DNA from: Ocypus olens
Lineage: Eukaryota > Arthropoda > Insecta > Coleoptera > Staphylinidae
DNA length: 64,000 bases
Direction: 5' to 3'
Assembly (NCBI GenBank): GCA_910593695.2
Contig: OU343055.1
Span: forward strand, 14,865,150 to 14,929,149
Positions 10,977 through 22,196 of the stretch are shown here, one piece after another. The translations under genes and the position numbers were made by a program. Every line of letters starts with the position of its first letter. The first letter of the stretch is position 1. Below the pieces are notes generated by a model. It was not told where the DNA came from. It saw nothing but the letters and a program-made list of their open reading frames with translations, and did not search any database.

Positions 10977-11271
10977 TGCATTTGGGTAATTCAAAAAAAG
11001 ACTTATAGTAGTAGTATTGTTTATAGTCTGTTCGCTGGAATCTGGTGGCTGAGGTTGTAAAACGGTCGGTCCGCCGTGAGGATCGACGCATCCTCGAAGA
11101 AAAGGCATTGGTGATTTGTCTAATTGCATCCCATACATTTATTACTGTCCTTCGATCCTATTGGTATATGCACTTTTACACCAGTACTTCTCAACAAAGA
11201 TTGGTTTGAGATTTATTTTTTTGCATTCTGACCCAGATTGCTGCACTTCTTCAAGGGCTTCTATCATGGAC

Positions 11272-11415
11272 AGCAACTGCTAGGAGAATGTTACAATCGC
11301 AAATAGTTTAGAATTTTAGATAGTCAGTATGTCGAAATAATAAGGGTAGAACGAATTTACTTTGATATTTATTGAGAAGATATAGTCTGCGGGAATTATG
11401 TTTGAAGAATTACTT
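11272..11415 (+). repeat. 144-bp repeat, inverted partner at 21,788-21,931
   Basis: The sequence from AGCAACTGCTAGGAGAATG to GAAGAATTACTT is almost identical to the reverse complement of 21788-21931. Both copies have sharp boundaries. They could be ends of one large element or two independent copies. Confidence 0.75.
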
Positions 11416-11594
11416 AATTTTCAAATATTTGACTAAATTTTTAATTTTAAAATCAATTGTTTTAACTTTTGATTTTTAAAAATTTGCAAATTTTTTAATG
11501 AAAAGAATGATTTTTCAGCCAATTTAGGGTGCTGGGGGCCAAAATAAATTTTTAGATTTTGCGATATCTGTTCTATGTTTTTGGTCTACTCTTA

Positions 11595-11875
11595 TTTTTA
11601 CTTTCTCCGTACGAAGTTCGAGAAAGTGATATTTGAGATTCCTCGAGACGATTTCGACAATTTTTGAAAAATGCCTATGTCTGTAACTCAAAAACTACTA
11701 AATATTTTAAATTTATTTTTAATTATTTTATTTAAAAATTAGAAGAACTAAAAAGCTTTTGATGAAATAAGTATTTTGTGAAAATTCTTTGAAAGAAAAA
11801 ACGAAAAATGTGAAAAAATCACAAAAATCAATTCGAAGAAAGTTACATGATGACCACGTCACTGTTCCAGAAGTT
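11595..11875 (+). repeat. Deleted copy of ACTTTCTCCG element
   Basis: The start TTTTACTTTCTCCGTACGAA and the end AGAAAGTTACATGATGACCA match both ends of the ~810-bp element at 24.5 kb. About two thirds of the interior is missing. The phrase CTGTAACTCAAAAACTACTA and the AAAGCTTTTG box are retained. Confidence 0.6.
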
Positions 11876-12079
11876 GTTGAAAATCCTAATACAAATTCAA
11901 TCCCCAACAATATTTTACCCGTACCTGATACTTGATGAAAAGCCTTATATTTTTTATTGTCAAATAAATTTCTTATGTATTATGTAGTTTAGGCTATTTG
12001 TGTTTTGAGAATGAGAGTAAGAGTTATGAATGACGTAACACACAGATCCTTGATTGCGATCCATGTATAATATTTAAGG

Positions 12080-13690
12080 GGGCCAATCAGAGATAAACGT
12101 ATGTGTGTATTAATGGGAGGGAAACGTAAACGTTTATACAGTGGCGCCGGTTAATTGATGTCGTGTGTGCACTAATTACACGTAATAAGGTTTAGAGGAA
12201 AGCACGTTTAACGGGGAACTCGTAAAACCTATCTGTGAGGAGTGCCGTGCCGCAGGTAGGCAGGTTTAGGCTGAAACATAGGGAGCGGGAAACCGGGGAA
12301 GACGGTGGTGCGGCCATCGCCGCCGTTTTCATAAATCAGGAATCATACGCGGGCGCCTTAATTTCGCCGTGGTTGTTCTCAGAAAGCGCCTTTAAGGAAC
12401 TCATATTGGCCACTTTTTGCTCCCCCGGCACAGATTAAGTCGGCTTCCTCGTTAAATATTCATGCGACTGAAGAGGAAGATAAAAATAAAAATGTATATA
12501 CCGTCTTTCCCTCCACGACTTGGCACGTAAACACTTGAGAATATGATATGAAGGTGACGAGCGCTGGGACCGCGCCGTTTCCTCGGGCTCTAGCCATGTA
12601 TAAAACTCCCTTTTGCAACTTGTAAGATAACACTTTAAGATGAGAGAGGACCCGTTTGGGAGCGCGCAGCCCGCTCCCACGCCCATATTAAAAAAGATTA
12701 CTCAACTAAACAACCGAATTTTTCTATTGCCGCCAACCGCTGACAGGATCATCTCTCTGTTTAAATATGTATAGCGCGCGCTTCCGAAACCGCCGCCGTC
12801 GCCGTCGCCGCACTCCTCACTTGATCGATGTTGTTTGCTTGCGACACAACTTTATATGTTTACATTTTTCAGCTCGATTTCGTAATTATAAAAAATAAAA
12901 ACGCGAGGGATAAATGAAACGGAGGCCACTTTTAGGGTTGCGCCGGAATCCGCACGGTAAAAACCAATAAGCGGCCGCGTTAAAACAAAACCGCCATGGA
13001 AGAAGGGGGAATCCGCATGGGGACGGGAGGAAATTCGACAGCGGAATGAAAAAAATAAGGGCCCTGTTTGTATACGTGTAAGAATGCTTTATCAATTTCA
13101 ATTTGCGCGGTGACAATTTATTTATGTGCGTCCGTGAAAGGATTGCGCCCCTAAAAATGGAAACAACACGAGTTTCATTTTTGCGTCCTACGTTTCAATT
13201 TTTTTCTGCCCCGCCGGCGTTACAATAGTGCTGGGGGGTTATTGTGATACCAGCAGAAACTATATGTGCGGTCGCTTGTCTGTCATCCCCCCGTTTCGGT
13301 TCAATTATACGCCGCCTTAAGTATCGACGTTTTATGCGTTTGTGTTTTTCTTCCGCGTATGCACGTGTAGTTACGAAGCTCATTATACGTCTGAGCAACT
13401 GAACCGTGTCGGTATAATGCCATTTTTATACTACATAAAATACTAACGACATGTTCTAGACACAATAAGCACGGGGCGGACCGATAAAATAAGCTATCGA
13501 CTTATGCGGCATCTTCCTTCAGATATTACCTTGCTGCTACAGCTTGCAAACCGGTTAAAACCGATTGCGGTTACCCGCGGATTTTAATACGAATTTTTAA
13601 TTCCTAATTTGGTAGTCTGGTTCCAACCACTAAGGCAGTTTATTCGATTCCTTCATTTACGGGGAGTCGGTAGGATCGGGTTTTACTGGG
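12080..13690. other. GC-richer low-copy block
   Basis: A CpG-bearing island with a short GCCGTC-type run near 12790-12811. Open frames on both strands (12435-12686, 12886-13116, 13195-13398) show no recognisable domain or splice-linked exon structure. No transposon termini are seen. Candidate regulatory or transcribed noncoding DNA. Confidence 0.4.
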
Positions 13691-13819
13691 TAAAATAACT
13701 CAACTTTAAGGAGCCTTTTCTCAAAAACTACTTCGTATAATCTCCTGAAATTTGAAACGGTGTTTTTAGACATTGTCTAGAGTACTTTAATGGGATAATT
13801 TTTAAAAATAATGGTATAT

Positions 13820-13825
13820 TGTACA
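13820..13825. repeat. Left target-site duplication TGTACA
   Basis: TGTACA here and at 17105-17110 flank the 13826-17104 element directly. The uninterrupted version at 54.18 kb (TATATTGTACAATGAGCATA) has a single copy, which fixes the duplication at 6 bp. Confidence 0.8.
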
Positions 13826-14371
13826 GTCAGAGAAAATACAAATGCGAAACCCGCTCGGCGAGGGAATGCTGCCGCATGTCGGTGCTTAATTCGGTCGAAA
13901 CCAGTCAGTCCCTGCTTAAAATCCATTTATGAGGTAATAAAAGGATATCCCCAGATAAGATGGTCAAAATGCCACCTGACACGGATTTTTAAATAAATAT
14001 GAAAATATCATTAGTTGTGACCTTAACCAAAATAGTCGTAAGCCGTATATCAAAAAAACCCCGACATGACCCGGGAAGCCCCAAAATGCGATTTTTTCAA
14101 ATATAATTTTTTTAACCCTAAAAAAAATCTGAAAAAATCTCATATATTATTGATCAAAATACCAAATTAGATGAATTTTTCAAGGTCATTTTATATTTTT
14201 ATAAATTTATCAACAATTGAAATAAATTTAGGATAAATTGAAATATATAGGGTTATTCACGCTACAGGGCTCGGAATATTGTGGCCAAAATACGTGCCTT
14301 TCAAAAAGTTTGACTTTTAGGATATATAGGGGTCTAATATGGTTACTTTTAAAAAATAATTTCATATTACA

Positions 14372-14432
14372 CAGGGTGTTCCAAACGCCCTAAAATATCA
14401 AAGTTGTGTTTTTTTTTTAATGGAACACCCTG
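14372..14432. mobile_element. 61-bp mini element with CAGGGTGTTCC ends
   Basis: CAGGGTGTTCCAAACGCC on the left and AATGGAACACCCTG on the right are inverted, with only a short T-rich middle. The ends match the TA-flanked MITE at 36227-36412. Flanking TA is not preserved here. Confidence 0.5.
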
Positions 14433-14439
14433 AATTTTA

Positions 14440-15060
14440 ATAAAACCTTTAATAAAATTATCGGATTGAAATCAAAATCTTGGATTTTATTGCAAAAATT
14501 TTGGGTTTAAGGTTCAAAACCATGAATTCTATGGTCCAAATTTGAGATTTTACATGATATTCCTAGTTTATAATCCAAATTTGTGATTTTAGGACTCAAA
14601 TTCTGCGTTTAAGGGTCAAAAACTCGGATTTTATGTTCCAAATGCCTGATTTTAAATGCAATTGATCACTTGAATCCAAATATTGAATTTTGGGTCTCAA
14701 GTTCTGCGTTTAGGGACCAGAAACTTGGATTTAAAGTTTGAAATTAGAGATTTTACATATAATTATCAAATTAAAATACAAACTTTAGATTTTTCAACAA
14801 AAAGTTAGCGTTTAAAAACCACAGATTCTATGGTCCAAATTCAAGATGTTTATTGAAATTCTTGTATTAGAATCCAAATTTTTAATTGTAAGTCTCAAAT
14901 TCTGCGTTTATGGGCCAAAGCTTAGATTGAATATTTCAAATTTCGGATTTTACATATAATTATCAAATTAACATCAAAATTTATCATTTTTGGTCACAAA
15001 TTATGCGTTTAAGATCCAAAACCGTGGTTCAAATTGGAGAATTTTCATGAAATTCTTGGA
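14440..15060 (+). repeat. Diverged tandem repeat inside the 3.28-kb element
   Basis: Units of roughly 140-190 bp share TTCTGCGTTTA, then GGATTTTACATATAATTATC, then a phrase beginning ATTCTATGGTCCAAATT. About three to four units are readable. Confidence 0.6.
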
Positions 15061-15079
15061 TTGGAATCCGAATCGGTAC

Positions 15080-16740
15080 AAAGTATTGTACTCAGCAAAT
15101 AGATTTTTTTTTAATTGTTGACCTGTATATTCGATTTTTTTTTGTCTAAATTTTTGATTATTAGGCCCAAACATTATTTATTTTGGTAAAATTTTCGACT
15201 GTTTGGTCCACATTTTTTATTTTTCCAGACGAATTTTTAAATTTTTGACCTTCATTTTCGATATTTTGACCAAAAAATCTTTGTATTTTTTATTTTTTTT
15301 AAATATTCTAAATATTCTTTATTTTAACCTAAATTTTCGATTTAATTGTTTAAATTTTTGATTCTTTGGTTCCCATTTTTTATTTTTCGGGCCGAAATTT
15401 TAATTCTAGTTCCAAATTTTCGATTTGATTTTGATTAAAATATCTATAACATGAATTATTGATTTATATGCGAGATTTTTTAAATTTTTTCCGGTATTTT
15501 CGAGTTTTATTTGTTGAAATTTTCGATTTTTTAACCTGCATTTGTTATCTTTTTATATATATAATTTTCTATGCAATGTTTAAATTTTCGACTTTCTGGC
15601 CTACATTACAAATTTGTATTGTTATTTTTTTAATCTTTTGACCTAAATTTTCCTTTAGTAACTTCTGGATTTTATTGTCAAAATTTTCGATTTTTTGATC
15701 CGCATTTTTGATTTTTCGTTTAGTCTGTGTTTATTATTTTTAGGTCCGAGTTTTCGATGTTTTGTCTAAATTTTCGACTTTTTGGCCAATATTGTAGATT
15801 TTTATTTTCTTTTATCTTTTGCCCTAAAATTTTCTTTGTTTGCCTGTCCACCATTTTTATTTTTATGCCAGAATTTTAGATATTTGGTCTTAATTTTGTA
15901 TCGAATATTTTAGATTTAAAGTCTGTTTTTTATCCAATATTTTAGATTTTTTTAACTTGGATTATTGATTTCATTTCGTGATTATTTTTTTTATTTTTTG
16001 GCTATTATTTTCGAATTTCTGATCAGAAACTTATTTTTGGCAAATTATTTTGCTTCTACCTAATTTTTTATTTTTTTGTCTGCGTTTTTTTATTTTTAGA
16101 TCAGGATTCTTGATTCTTTGGCCCATATTTTACATTTCTGTATTTTCGATTTTTTTGTTCCAATTCTTTTTATTTTTCATTATTTTGACCAAAATATTCG
16201 ATTGGTTTGTAGAAATTATCGATTTTTTGTCTCCATACGCCCGAGTTTTCGATGTTTTGTCTAAATTTTCACCTTAATAGGCCCTACTTTTTTGGCCTAT
16301 ATTTTGTATTTTCGATTGTTTTGGTTTCAATTTTAGTCGACTTAAATTTTCGATTCGTTTGTTAAAAATCTTGATTTTTTGGTCTACCACTTTGATTTTT
16401 GGGTACGAATTTTAGATCTTAGCTCTTAATTTTTTATTTTTTTGTCCCATATTTTAGATTTTCTTAACTTGAGTTATTGAGTTTATTGTGCGATTTTTTT
16501 TAATTTTAATTTTTGCTATTATTTTCGAATTTCTCGTTGGAACTTATTTTAAGCTAAAAAGAGTTATATTTGGTGCTGAAAATGGCAAATGATTTTTCTT
16601 TTGCTTGTATTTTCAATTTTTTGGTCTGCATTTTTATTTTTAAACCAGGATTTTTTATTTTTTCGGCCGATATTTTAGATCTTAGGCGGTTTTGTTCCAA
16701 ATTTTTGATTTTTTGCCTTATTTTTCGAGGGTTTCAAGGT
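15080..16740 (+). repeat. T-rich minisatellite (TTTTCGATTTTTTGGCC-like)
   Basis: Tens of variants of AAATTTTCGATTTTTTGGCC and TTTTTATTTTTAGGCC-like phrases follow at short irregular spacing of about 20-45 bp. The reverse complement of the same family fills 23.0-24.3 kb. Open frames here are low-complexity F/I/L strings and are not genes. Confidence 0.75.
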
Positions 16741-17104
16741 CATATCTTGGCAAAAATGGGATTATTTATACGAAACTGAAATAAAATTATTAATACTAAA
16801 ATATTACTAATAATTTTAAATAAAATTACTCTTCAATTGATAAATATATAAAAAATATCAATATAATGTAAAAATTTTAGTTATTTAAATTTTTGAAGAT
16901 GCACTAAAAATTGGAAATTGAAAAAATCACAGATATGGAGTCCGTCACTCGATCACTTAGGGGCGAGAAGGGAACTAGGCTTGTAAATTTTATTACCTCA
17001 TAATTCTATTTTAAGCAGGGACTGACCGGTTTCGACCGAACTAAGCACCGACATGCGGCAGCATTCCCTCGCCGAGCAAGTTTCGCATTTGTATTTTCTC
17101 TGAC

Positions 17105-17582
17105 TGTACAACGAGCATATACTGATGGCTAATCACGAGAACGATGTTTGCGGAACGAGCCGTAGGCGAGTGGAGCAAATCGTTCTCGTGATAAATAGCC
17201 ATTATATGCGACTTGTACACTATACTTTGTTCACGAAAATTAAAATTAAAATCAAAATCAAAATTAAAATCGAAATTAAAGTTGTGATTACAATTACAAT
17301 TTAAAAAAAAATTAAAATCAGTATTAAACAGGGTAAACAAAATATGATCGTAAATCGATTTCTGTGAATTAAGCGCAAATATAACGTGTTTAATAACCAT
17401 ATTAAACACGCAAATGCGTGAGCGTGTTTAATAAGCATATTAAACACGCAAATGCATGAGCGTGTTTAATAAGCATATTAAACACGCAAATGCGTGTTTA
17501 AAAAATTGAGTGTTAAATGTACCCCATTTATGCTGCCTATAGAATTAAATAATGCGCACATTATAACATTTTCGTGAACAAA
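17105..17582. repeat. Foldback repeat block, copy 1 (split by the 3.28-kb element)
   Basis: It starts with a hairpin (17105-17219) whose ~46-bp arms surround GGAACGAGCCGTAGGCGAG. An AAAATTAAAATC microsatellite follows, then a palindromic repeat (17380-17500). It ends at TTTTCGTGAACAAA, the inverted counterpart of TTTGTTCACGAAAA near 17228. Copy 2 at 54177-54634 has the same parts in the same order. In copy 2 the block lies directly upstream of a recombinase ORF. Confidence 0.8.
17380..17500. repeat. Three ~38-bp self-complementary units
   Basis: Each unit reads CGTGTTTAATAAGCATATTA then AACACGCAAATGCGTGAG. GCGTGTTTAATA and TATTAAACACGC pair, so every unit can form its own hairpin. The copy at 54.5 kb has two units, so unit number varies between copies. 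Confidence 0.85.
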
Positions 17583-18290
17583 TATCATTGAAGTACATTT
17601 TGATGAAGCGATCTTGTAAGAAAGCATTGCTTATTAATTGAAATGACATCTTTTAACATCATCATTTAAAAAATTGCAAACATTTAAAATCATATCGCCC
17701 CAGAAAACTCATTTGTTAACCATCTCACCTCATTCTTGCTTTTTGTTTATGTAAATCGGATCAACGCAGGGCAAAAAGACCTATGATCTAACCCATTCAC
17801 AGAAATGTTTTCTTTTTTTTCCATGTACTGTCATTAATATGCTGTAAAACCCGTTTCTGTAAATAAAGATTTGTTATATATGTAAAATTATCGATATTCT
17901 GGATGATGCAAATTGAAATCACAATAAATGCAGCAACCATTATTACATTGGACGTCAAAATTGACCCTGCATTGTTTTAAATTAACAAGCCATTGCGTAA
18001 GTGATTGATGGGATCGTTTTATGTTTTTGCCACAAAAATAATTTATACTACTTGTTACGATGTAAAGATAAGAAACGTACCATAAATAAAAAATGAGTGA
18101 AATTGAATTAGCAAATTGCGGCTTCAAAATTTTTTTATACTGCCTTGGCATATTTACGCCGTAAATGCCTCGTCAAGTGATTGTAGACAGGGGGGTCCGC
18201 AAAATAGGCGTATCACAGATGGAAATATCCTATTTAAATGCAAATTCTATATTTGTCACCTCGAGACTAAAAAAGTTCGATCCCTGAAGA
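17583..18290. other. AT-rich spacer, possible LINE tail
   Basis: No firm feature. The phrase CCCGTTTCTGTAAATAAAGA near 17850 looks like a LINE polyadenylation region but has no tail repeat. Two antisense frames (17888-18151, 18116-18334) show no motif. Confidence 0.3.
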
Positions 18291-19080
18291 CGGGGTGTGC
18301 GCGCGCGACTCGTGAGTGCAGATTTTTTTATTAATCAATTAATAAGAATTTCTCTAGGGTGGCGATGGTGGTGATAGATGGTTTTTGTATAGGGACAATT
18401 ATGCCGGGCGAATTTTTCTTTTTTTTAGTGTGCCTCGTAATTAATGCTGAGTTTGATGAATGCGCCGGGAGGGCGTAAAAATCAAGGAAGCCTTCTTGCG
18501 TACGCCGCGATATCGGATGTTAGAGTGTTTGCCCGGAAACCGAGATCTGTTTTAAATATCAGCTGATAATTTAATTAAGCGATCCCTCTTAAATGCCCCT
18601 TTGTGCCCGAGGTAAGCTCAAAACGTCTAGGAATTTCCTCGGGCGGAGCCCCCGTTTAATTTTTATTCGGATCCAGAGTTCTTTTGAAGGAAGGGAATAA
18701 TAACGTGAGTTCCCGTTTTTATTAAATAAATTATACTTTCGTGTTATCGGTTCGAGAGGGGCGCGTGTGTGTGTGTATGTGTGTGTATGTATGAGCTGGG
18801 CAAATAGGCAAATAGAGGCATCTGTCTGTGATATATTGACACTGGAGGGTCCGGCGAAAGGGCAAACAAACTGACCGGAAGCTACAAGAGATATGCTTGA
18901 CCTGCAAATAAGATGTTACGGTATGATACTCTCTTAAGGGTCGTCTTCGGTGTGTTTGCAGGGCGCGTTTAGGTATTAATCTGGTTAATTGGGACGGTTT
19001 GCGTCTTGGTTAGGATGGTGGACTTAAAATTACCGGATGCTAGGTAGTAGATCGCATATCGGTTTAAAGTGAACAAAGAC
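18290..19080. other. GC-richer low-copy block with GT microsatellite
   Basis: The block contrasts with AT-rich flanks and has no repeat hit by eye. A GT/GTAT microsatellite lies at about 18762-18793. No coding frame longer than background. Confidence 0.4.
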
Positions 19081-19649
19081 TCAATTAGTATATATATTTT
19101 TTCTCATTAAATAAAATAAGAATTACGTATTTGATTCAAGACATTTAATATAATCATTTTCAAAAATCGAGTCTTTAAGACCAAAAGTGTCAGTTAGTGA
19201 AGTTTGGCAAAACGCAACGTAGTTGTGTGAGGTAAATACACTAACAATACAATATCACACGTTTGATCATGTTATAATAGTTATTTACTGTACAAGTGAG
19301 CTAAGTAAGGTATTACCCCCGAGAAGAAAAGGTTCTCGAGTGGTCATACCTTACTTCGACCACTCGTGCTGTAGAATGTTCTATCCAAAAGCAGAAGGGA
19401 ACTGCTGTACAAATTAACGAAATGTTTAAACTTTTCAATTATAATGTCTTTGAAAACCGCTTCTCGAATTTCAACCATTGAACAAAATTTTACGTAGCGT
19501 AACTTTTTCAAATATTCCAATTTGTTTGCTTAGCAACGTGGGTAAATACTTTAGGAACTTTCCCTATCTAAAATCACCTTAGCAACGGAACTTTAATTAA
19601 GAGGTGTAGGATAAATATTATTTTTTCTAAGGCAATAAAAAAATTGTTA

Positions 19650-19651
19650 AT

Positions 19652-19685
<34 letters not shown>

Positions 19686-19780
19686 TAATATTAGTCTTTA
19701 TTTCCTCAAATAAAACAATACAATAATAATATACAGTATATATGCAAAAAGACATAGCGAGGAAAAAGGCGGAGTTCAGC
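19650..19780 (-). mobile_element. LINE 3' end with (TTA)n tail, minus strand
   Basis: About 11 TAA units at 19652-19683 precede sequence that reads on the minus strand GAGGAAATAAAGACTAATAT. That gives a polyadenylation-type AATAAA followed by the tail. Upstream coding sequence is not retained. Confidence 0.6.
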
Positions 19781-19897
19781 ATTTGTGTACAGACACTGCT
19801 GGTCTACCACTCAAACCTATAATTGAGGGTATAAGTGTTTGACGTTCAACGTCAGCTTTTGATTGTTTTTAATATGTTTTAAGGCCGTAACATTATG

Positions 19898-20245
19898 CAG
19901 TGCGCCCCTAAAATATGGTATAATTTCAGAGAAACCGAAATAAAACATTTTGGGAAAAAATCCTCGAACGGGTCGATTTCCTTGGATAAAAATGGATATT
20001 TTTGCATGAACGTAGATTTTCAGTAATCATTTGTTTTTGAGTAATGACGTCGTCCATTTTTTTTAATGACAACCCCCTGTTTTTGTTCTCGATTTTGAGA
20101 GATCTTTTTATTGTCAAACTGACTATTGCCATCTTGCATAAGAAATTTTTCGAGTAAATGACAATTGAAATTAAGAACCCGATATTTTTTAATGACCTTG
20201 TTGCACCGCTTGCAAACAACAATGATCTTGACCTTCCATATAAGA
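19898..20245 (+). mobile_element. Mariner-type long terminus, copy A (left end)
   Basis: It begins CAGTGCGCCCCTAAAATATG and runs through GAGTAATGACGTCGTCCATT and CGATTTTGAGAGATCTTTTT. The same sequence occurs inverted at 40500-40843 (ending GGCGCGCACTGTA) and direct at 41786-42070. A transposase remnant follows at once. Confidence 0.7.
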
Positions 20246-20550
20246 CAATATGGTTTTAGCAAGTCGGTGCACCTCCGTACTATGCGCGATTTTCTAAACA
20301 ATTACTTTGCGAATAGGCGGATTGGCAGGCAAGGACAGAAAGAATGACCCGCTAGATCCCCAGATCTTACACCGCTTGATTACTTAATGGGGTCGAAGTT
20401 CTAACGTCAACAGACCATAAAATTTAGCTAAACTATAACATTCCATAGGAGATGAAATGCACAGAACTGGCCCGGAAAATATTCAAAATGTTCAAGAAGA
20501 ACTTCTACACGGGCATGCGTATTGTAAAGAATTTCAAAGTTTAGTCAAAA
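20245..20550 (+). pseudogene. Mariner-type transposase C-terminal pseudogene
   Basis: Read on the plus strand, the segment gives GAPPYYARFSKQLL, then after a stop ADWQARTERMTR, then a stop and IPRSYTA. This aligns with the conserved catalytic region of mariner-like transposases, where a DGAPPHYA phrase holds the second aspartate and SPDLTPLD the third. At the first position an aspartate has been lost (reads VGAPP). There are at least three in-frame stops and the N-terminal half is absent. A C-terminal phrase near 20470 (ELARKIFKMFKKNFYTG) is also recognisable in another frame. The same family survives in better shape at 40289-40475. This copy cannot encode active enzyme. Confidence 0.65.
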
Positions 20551-20559
20551 TTAATACTG

Positions 20560-21745
20560 TTTTGTGATTGTGTGAAAAGCTGCCTAGATTACATCACTAA
20601 ATTTCGAAATAGCTTCATTTTAACAGAGAGCAAATTTAAGAAAAACTCATATTTTAACAAAAATACAAAAGCAATTGCTATCGATTCAAAAATTTCCAAA
20701 TTTACTCAAAATTGATTCTGTATTAAGACTATAAACATTTTTTAAATAATTTAATTTTAATGTAGAGCAAATTTACGAAGAACTGTAATCATTCTAGTGG
20801 CAAAAAATTAGTACCAATTCGAAAATTTTCAAATTTACTCAAAATTAATTCTATATTAAAATACATACTGCATTACTTAATTTTCCAATAATTATGAAAA
20901 ACAGCAATAGTTCAGTAGCTTAAAAAAATACAAAAACAATTGCTATCGATTCGAAAATTACCAATTTTCTCAAAATTAATCTTGTATGTATTGGGATTTT
21001 GTGAAAAATTCATCTTTTTACTAAATTTTGAAATAGTTTAATTTTTACACAGAGCAATTTTATGAAAAATAAATTGTAATAATTAATAAGTGTCTTAAAA
21101 CAATTCAAAAAACAATTGGTATTAATTCGAAAATATCCAGATTTACTAAAAATTCATTATGTATTAAAATTACGCCATATTACTGCATTGCTTAATTTTT
21201 CATTAATTATAAAAAACTGCAATAGTTTTAGCAGCTTAAAAAAATACAAAAACAATTGCAATCGTTTCGAAAATTTCTAAATTTACTTAAACCCAACTAA
21301 GATGATGTAAAATGGTACAAATATTACATCAATAAATTTTTAAATAATTTCATTTTAACAGAGAGCAAACTTATAAAAAACTGCAAAAGAAAACAAAAAC
21401 AATTTCTATCGATACGCAAATTTACAAATTGACAACAAATTCACCCTGCATTCGGATTACGTGAAAAGCTACATGACTAAACTTTAAAATAATATCAGTT
21501 TAACAGACAGAAAGTTTAAGATAAGTTCTTTATTTGAGTGAAACCATTTCTGTCAATTCAAAAATTTTCAAAATTCATCCTGTATTAAGATTATGTGAAA
21601 AGTTACATGGATTACATTAAAAAGTTATTAAATAATTTCGTTTTAACCGAGAGCAAGCTTAGAACGAAATTCAATAGTTTTGGTTGCTTAAAAATCCAAA
21701 AACAATTGTTATCGATTCTAAAATTTTAAAATCGATACTAATAGG
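20560..21745 (+). repeat. Degenerate satellite, ~130-175-bp units, about 8 copies
   Basis: The phrase GCTATCGATTCGAAAATTTC (with variants) followed by AATTTACTCAAAATTAATTC recurs near 20677, 20811, 20943, 21117, 21259, 21405, 21547 and 21709. Units are diverged and uneven in length. Confidence 0.75.
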
Positions 21746-21787
21746 ACGCCTCTGGAAAAAGAATGTATAGATAGAAGTAGTGGTGGC

Positions 21788-21931
21788 AAGTAATTCTTCA
21801 AACATAATTCCCGCAGACTATATTTTCTCAATAAATATCAAAGTAAATTCGTTCTACGCTTATAATTTCGACATACTGACTATCTAAAATTCTAAACTAT
21901 TTGCGATTGTAACATTCTCCTAGCAGTTGCT
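21788..21931 (-). repeat. 144-bp repeat, inverted partner of 11,272-11,415
   Basis: Near-identical reverse complement of 11272-11415, with the same outer (TAGCAGTTGCT) and inner (AAGTAATTCTTCA) boundaries. The interval between the pair is about 10.4 kb. Confidence 0.75.
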
Positions 21932-22196
21932 CTAGTTTTTTTTTTATATTTTGGTTTGTCTACATATTTTAAAATATACACTAGATAAGTAATTGTTATT
22001 TATCAAGTAATATCTTGAACTTATCCTGAGTTTTATATTTTGTACTTACTAATGCTAGCGAGAATTAAGCAAACTTTGAGTACATTATTATTTTAATATT
22101 GTTATAGCAACTTGATACTTGTATAATACTATAAAAGCACCAATATAAAGTATTACTATTTTTGTTATTTAATTTAAAACCCACTAAAACAAAATA

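Larger units (their letters stand above)
13826..17104. mobile_element. 3.28-kb element with 117-bp inverted ends, satellite-filled
   Basis: The inverted termini 13826-13942 and 16988-17104 are near identical. They begin GTCAGAGAAAATACAAATGC and contain GAGGGAATGCTGCCGCATGT. TGTACA is duplicated at both borders. The flanks (13804-13825 and 17105-17582) join into a sequence that exists undisturbed at 54165-54634, so both ends are exact. The interior has no coding capacity: a small mariner-type MITE at 14372-14432, diverged repeats at 14440-15060, and a T-rich minisatellite at 15080-16740. A 6-bp duplication with long inverted ends is known for Maverick/Polinton elements, but no gene supports that, so superfamily is left open. 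Confidence 0.85.

Noticed and set aside
11040..11215. Open stretch reading WNLVAEVVKRSVRREDRRIL
   Set aside because: Suggestive of an old coding fragment, but short, without start or recognised motif, and adjacent to repeats. Not enough to annotate.
15459..16779. F/I/L-rich frames resembling membrane proteins
   Set aside because: They are translations of the T-rich minisatellite. Hydrophobic strings arise from TTT/ATT codons.
17041..17409. 122-residue minus-strand frame, and the similar 112-residue frame at 54,169-54,507
   Set aside because: Both read through the AAAATC microsatellite of the foldback block (N/F/D-rich) and are by-products of the repeat.
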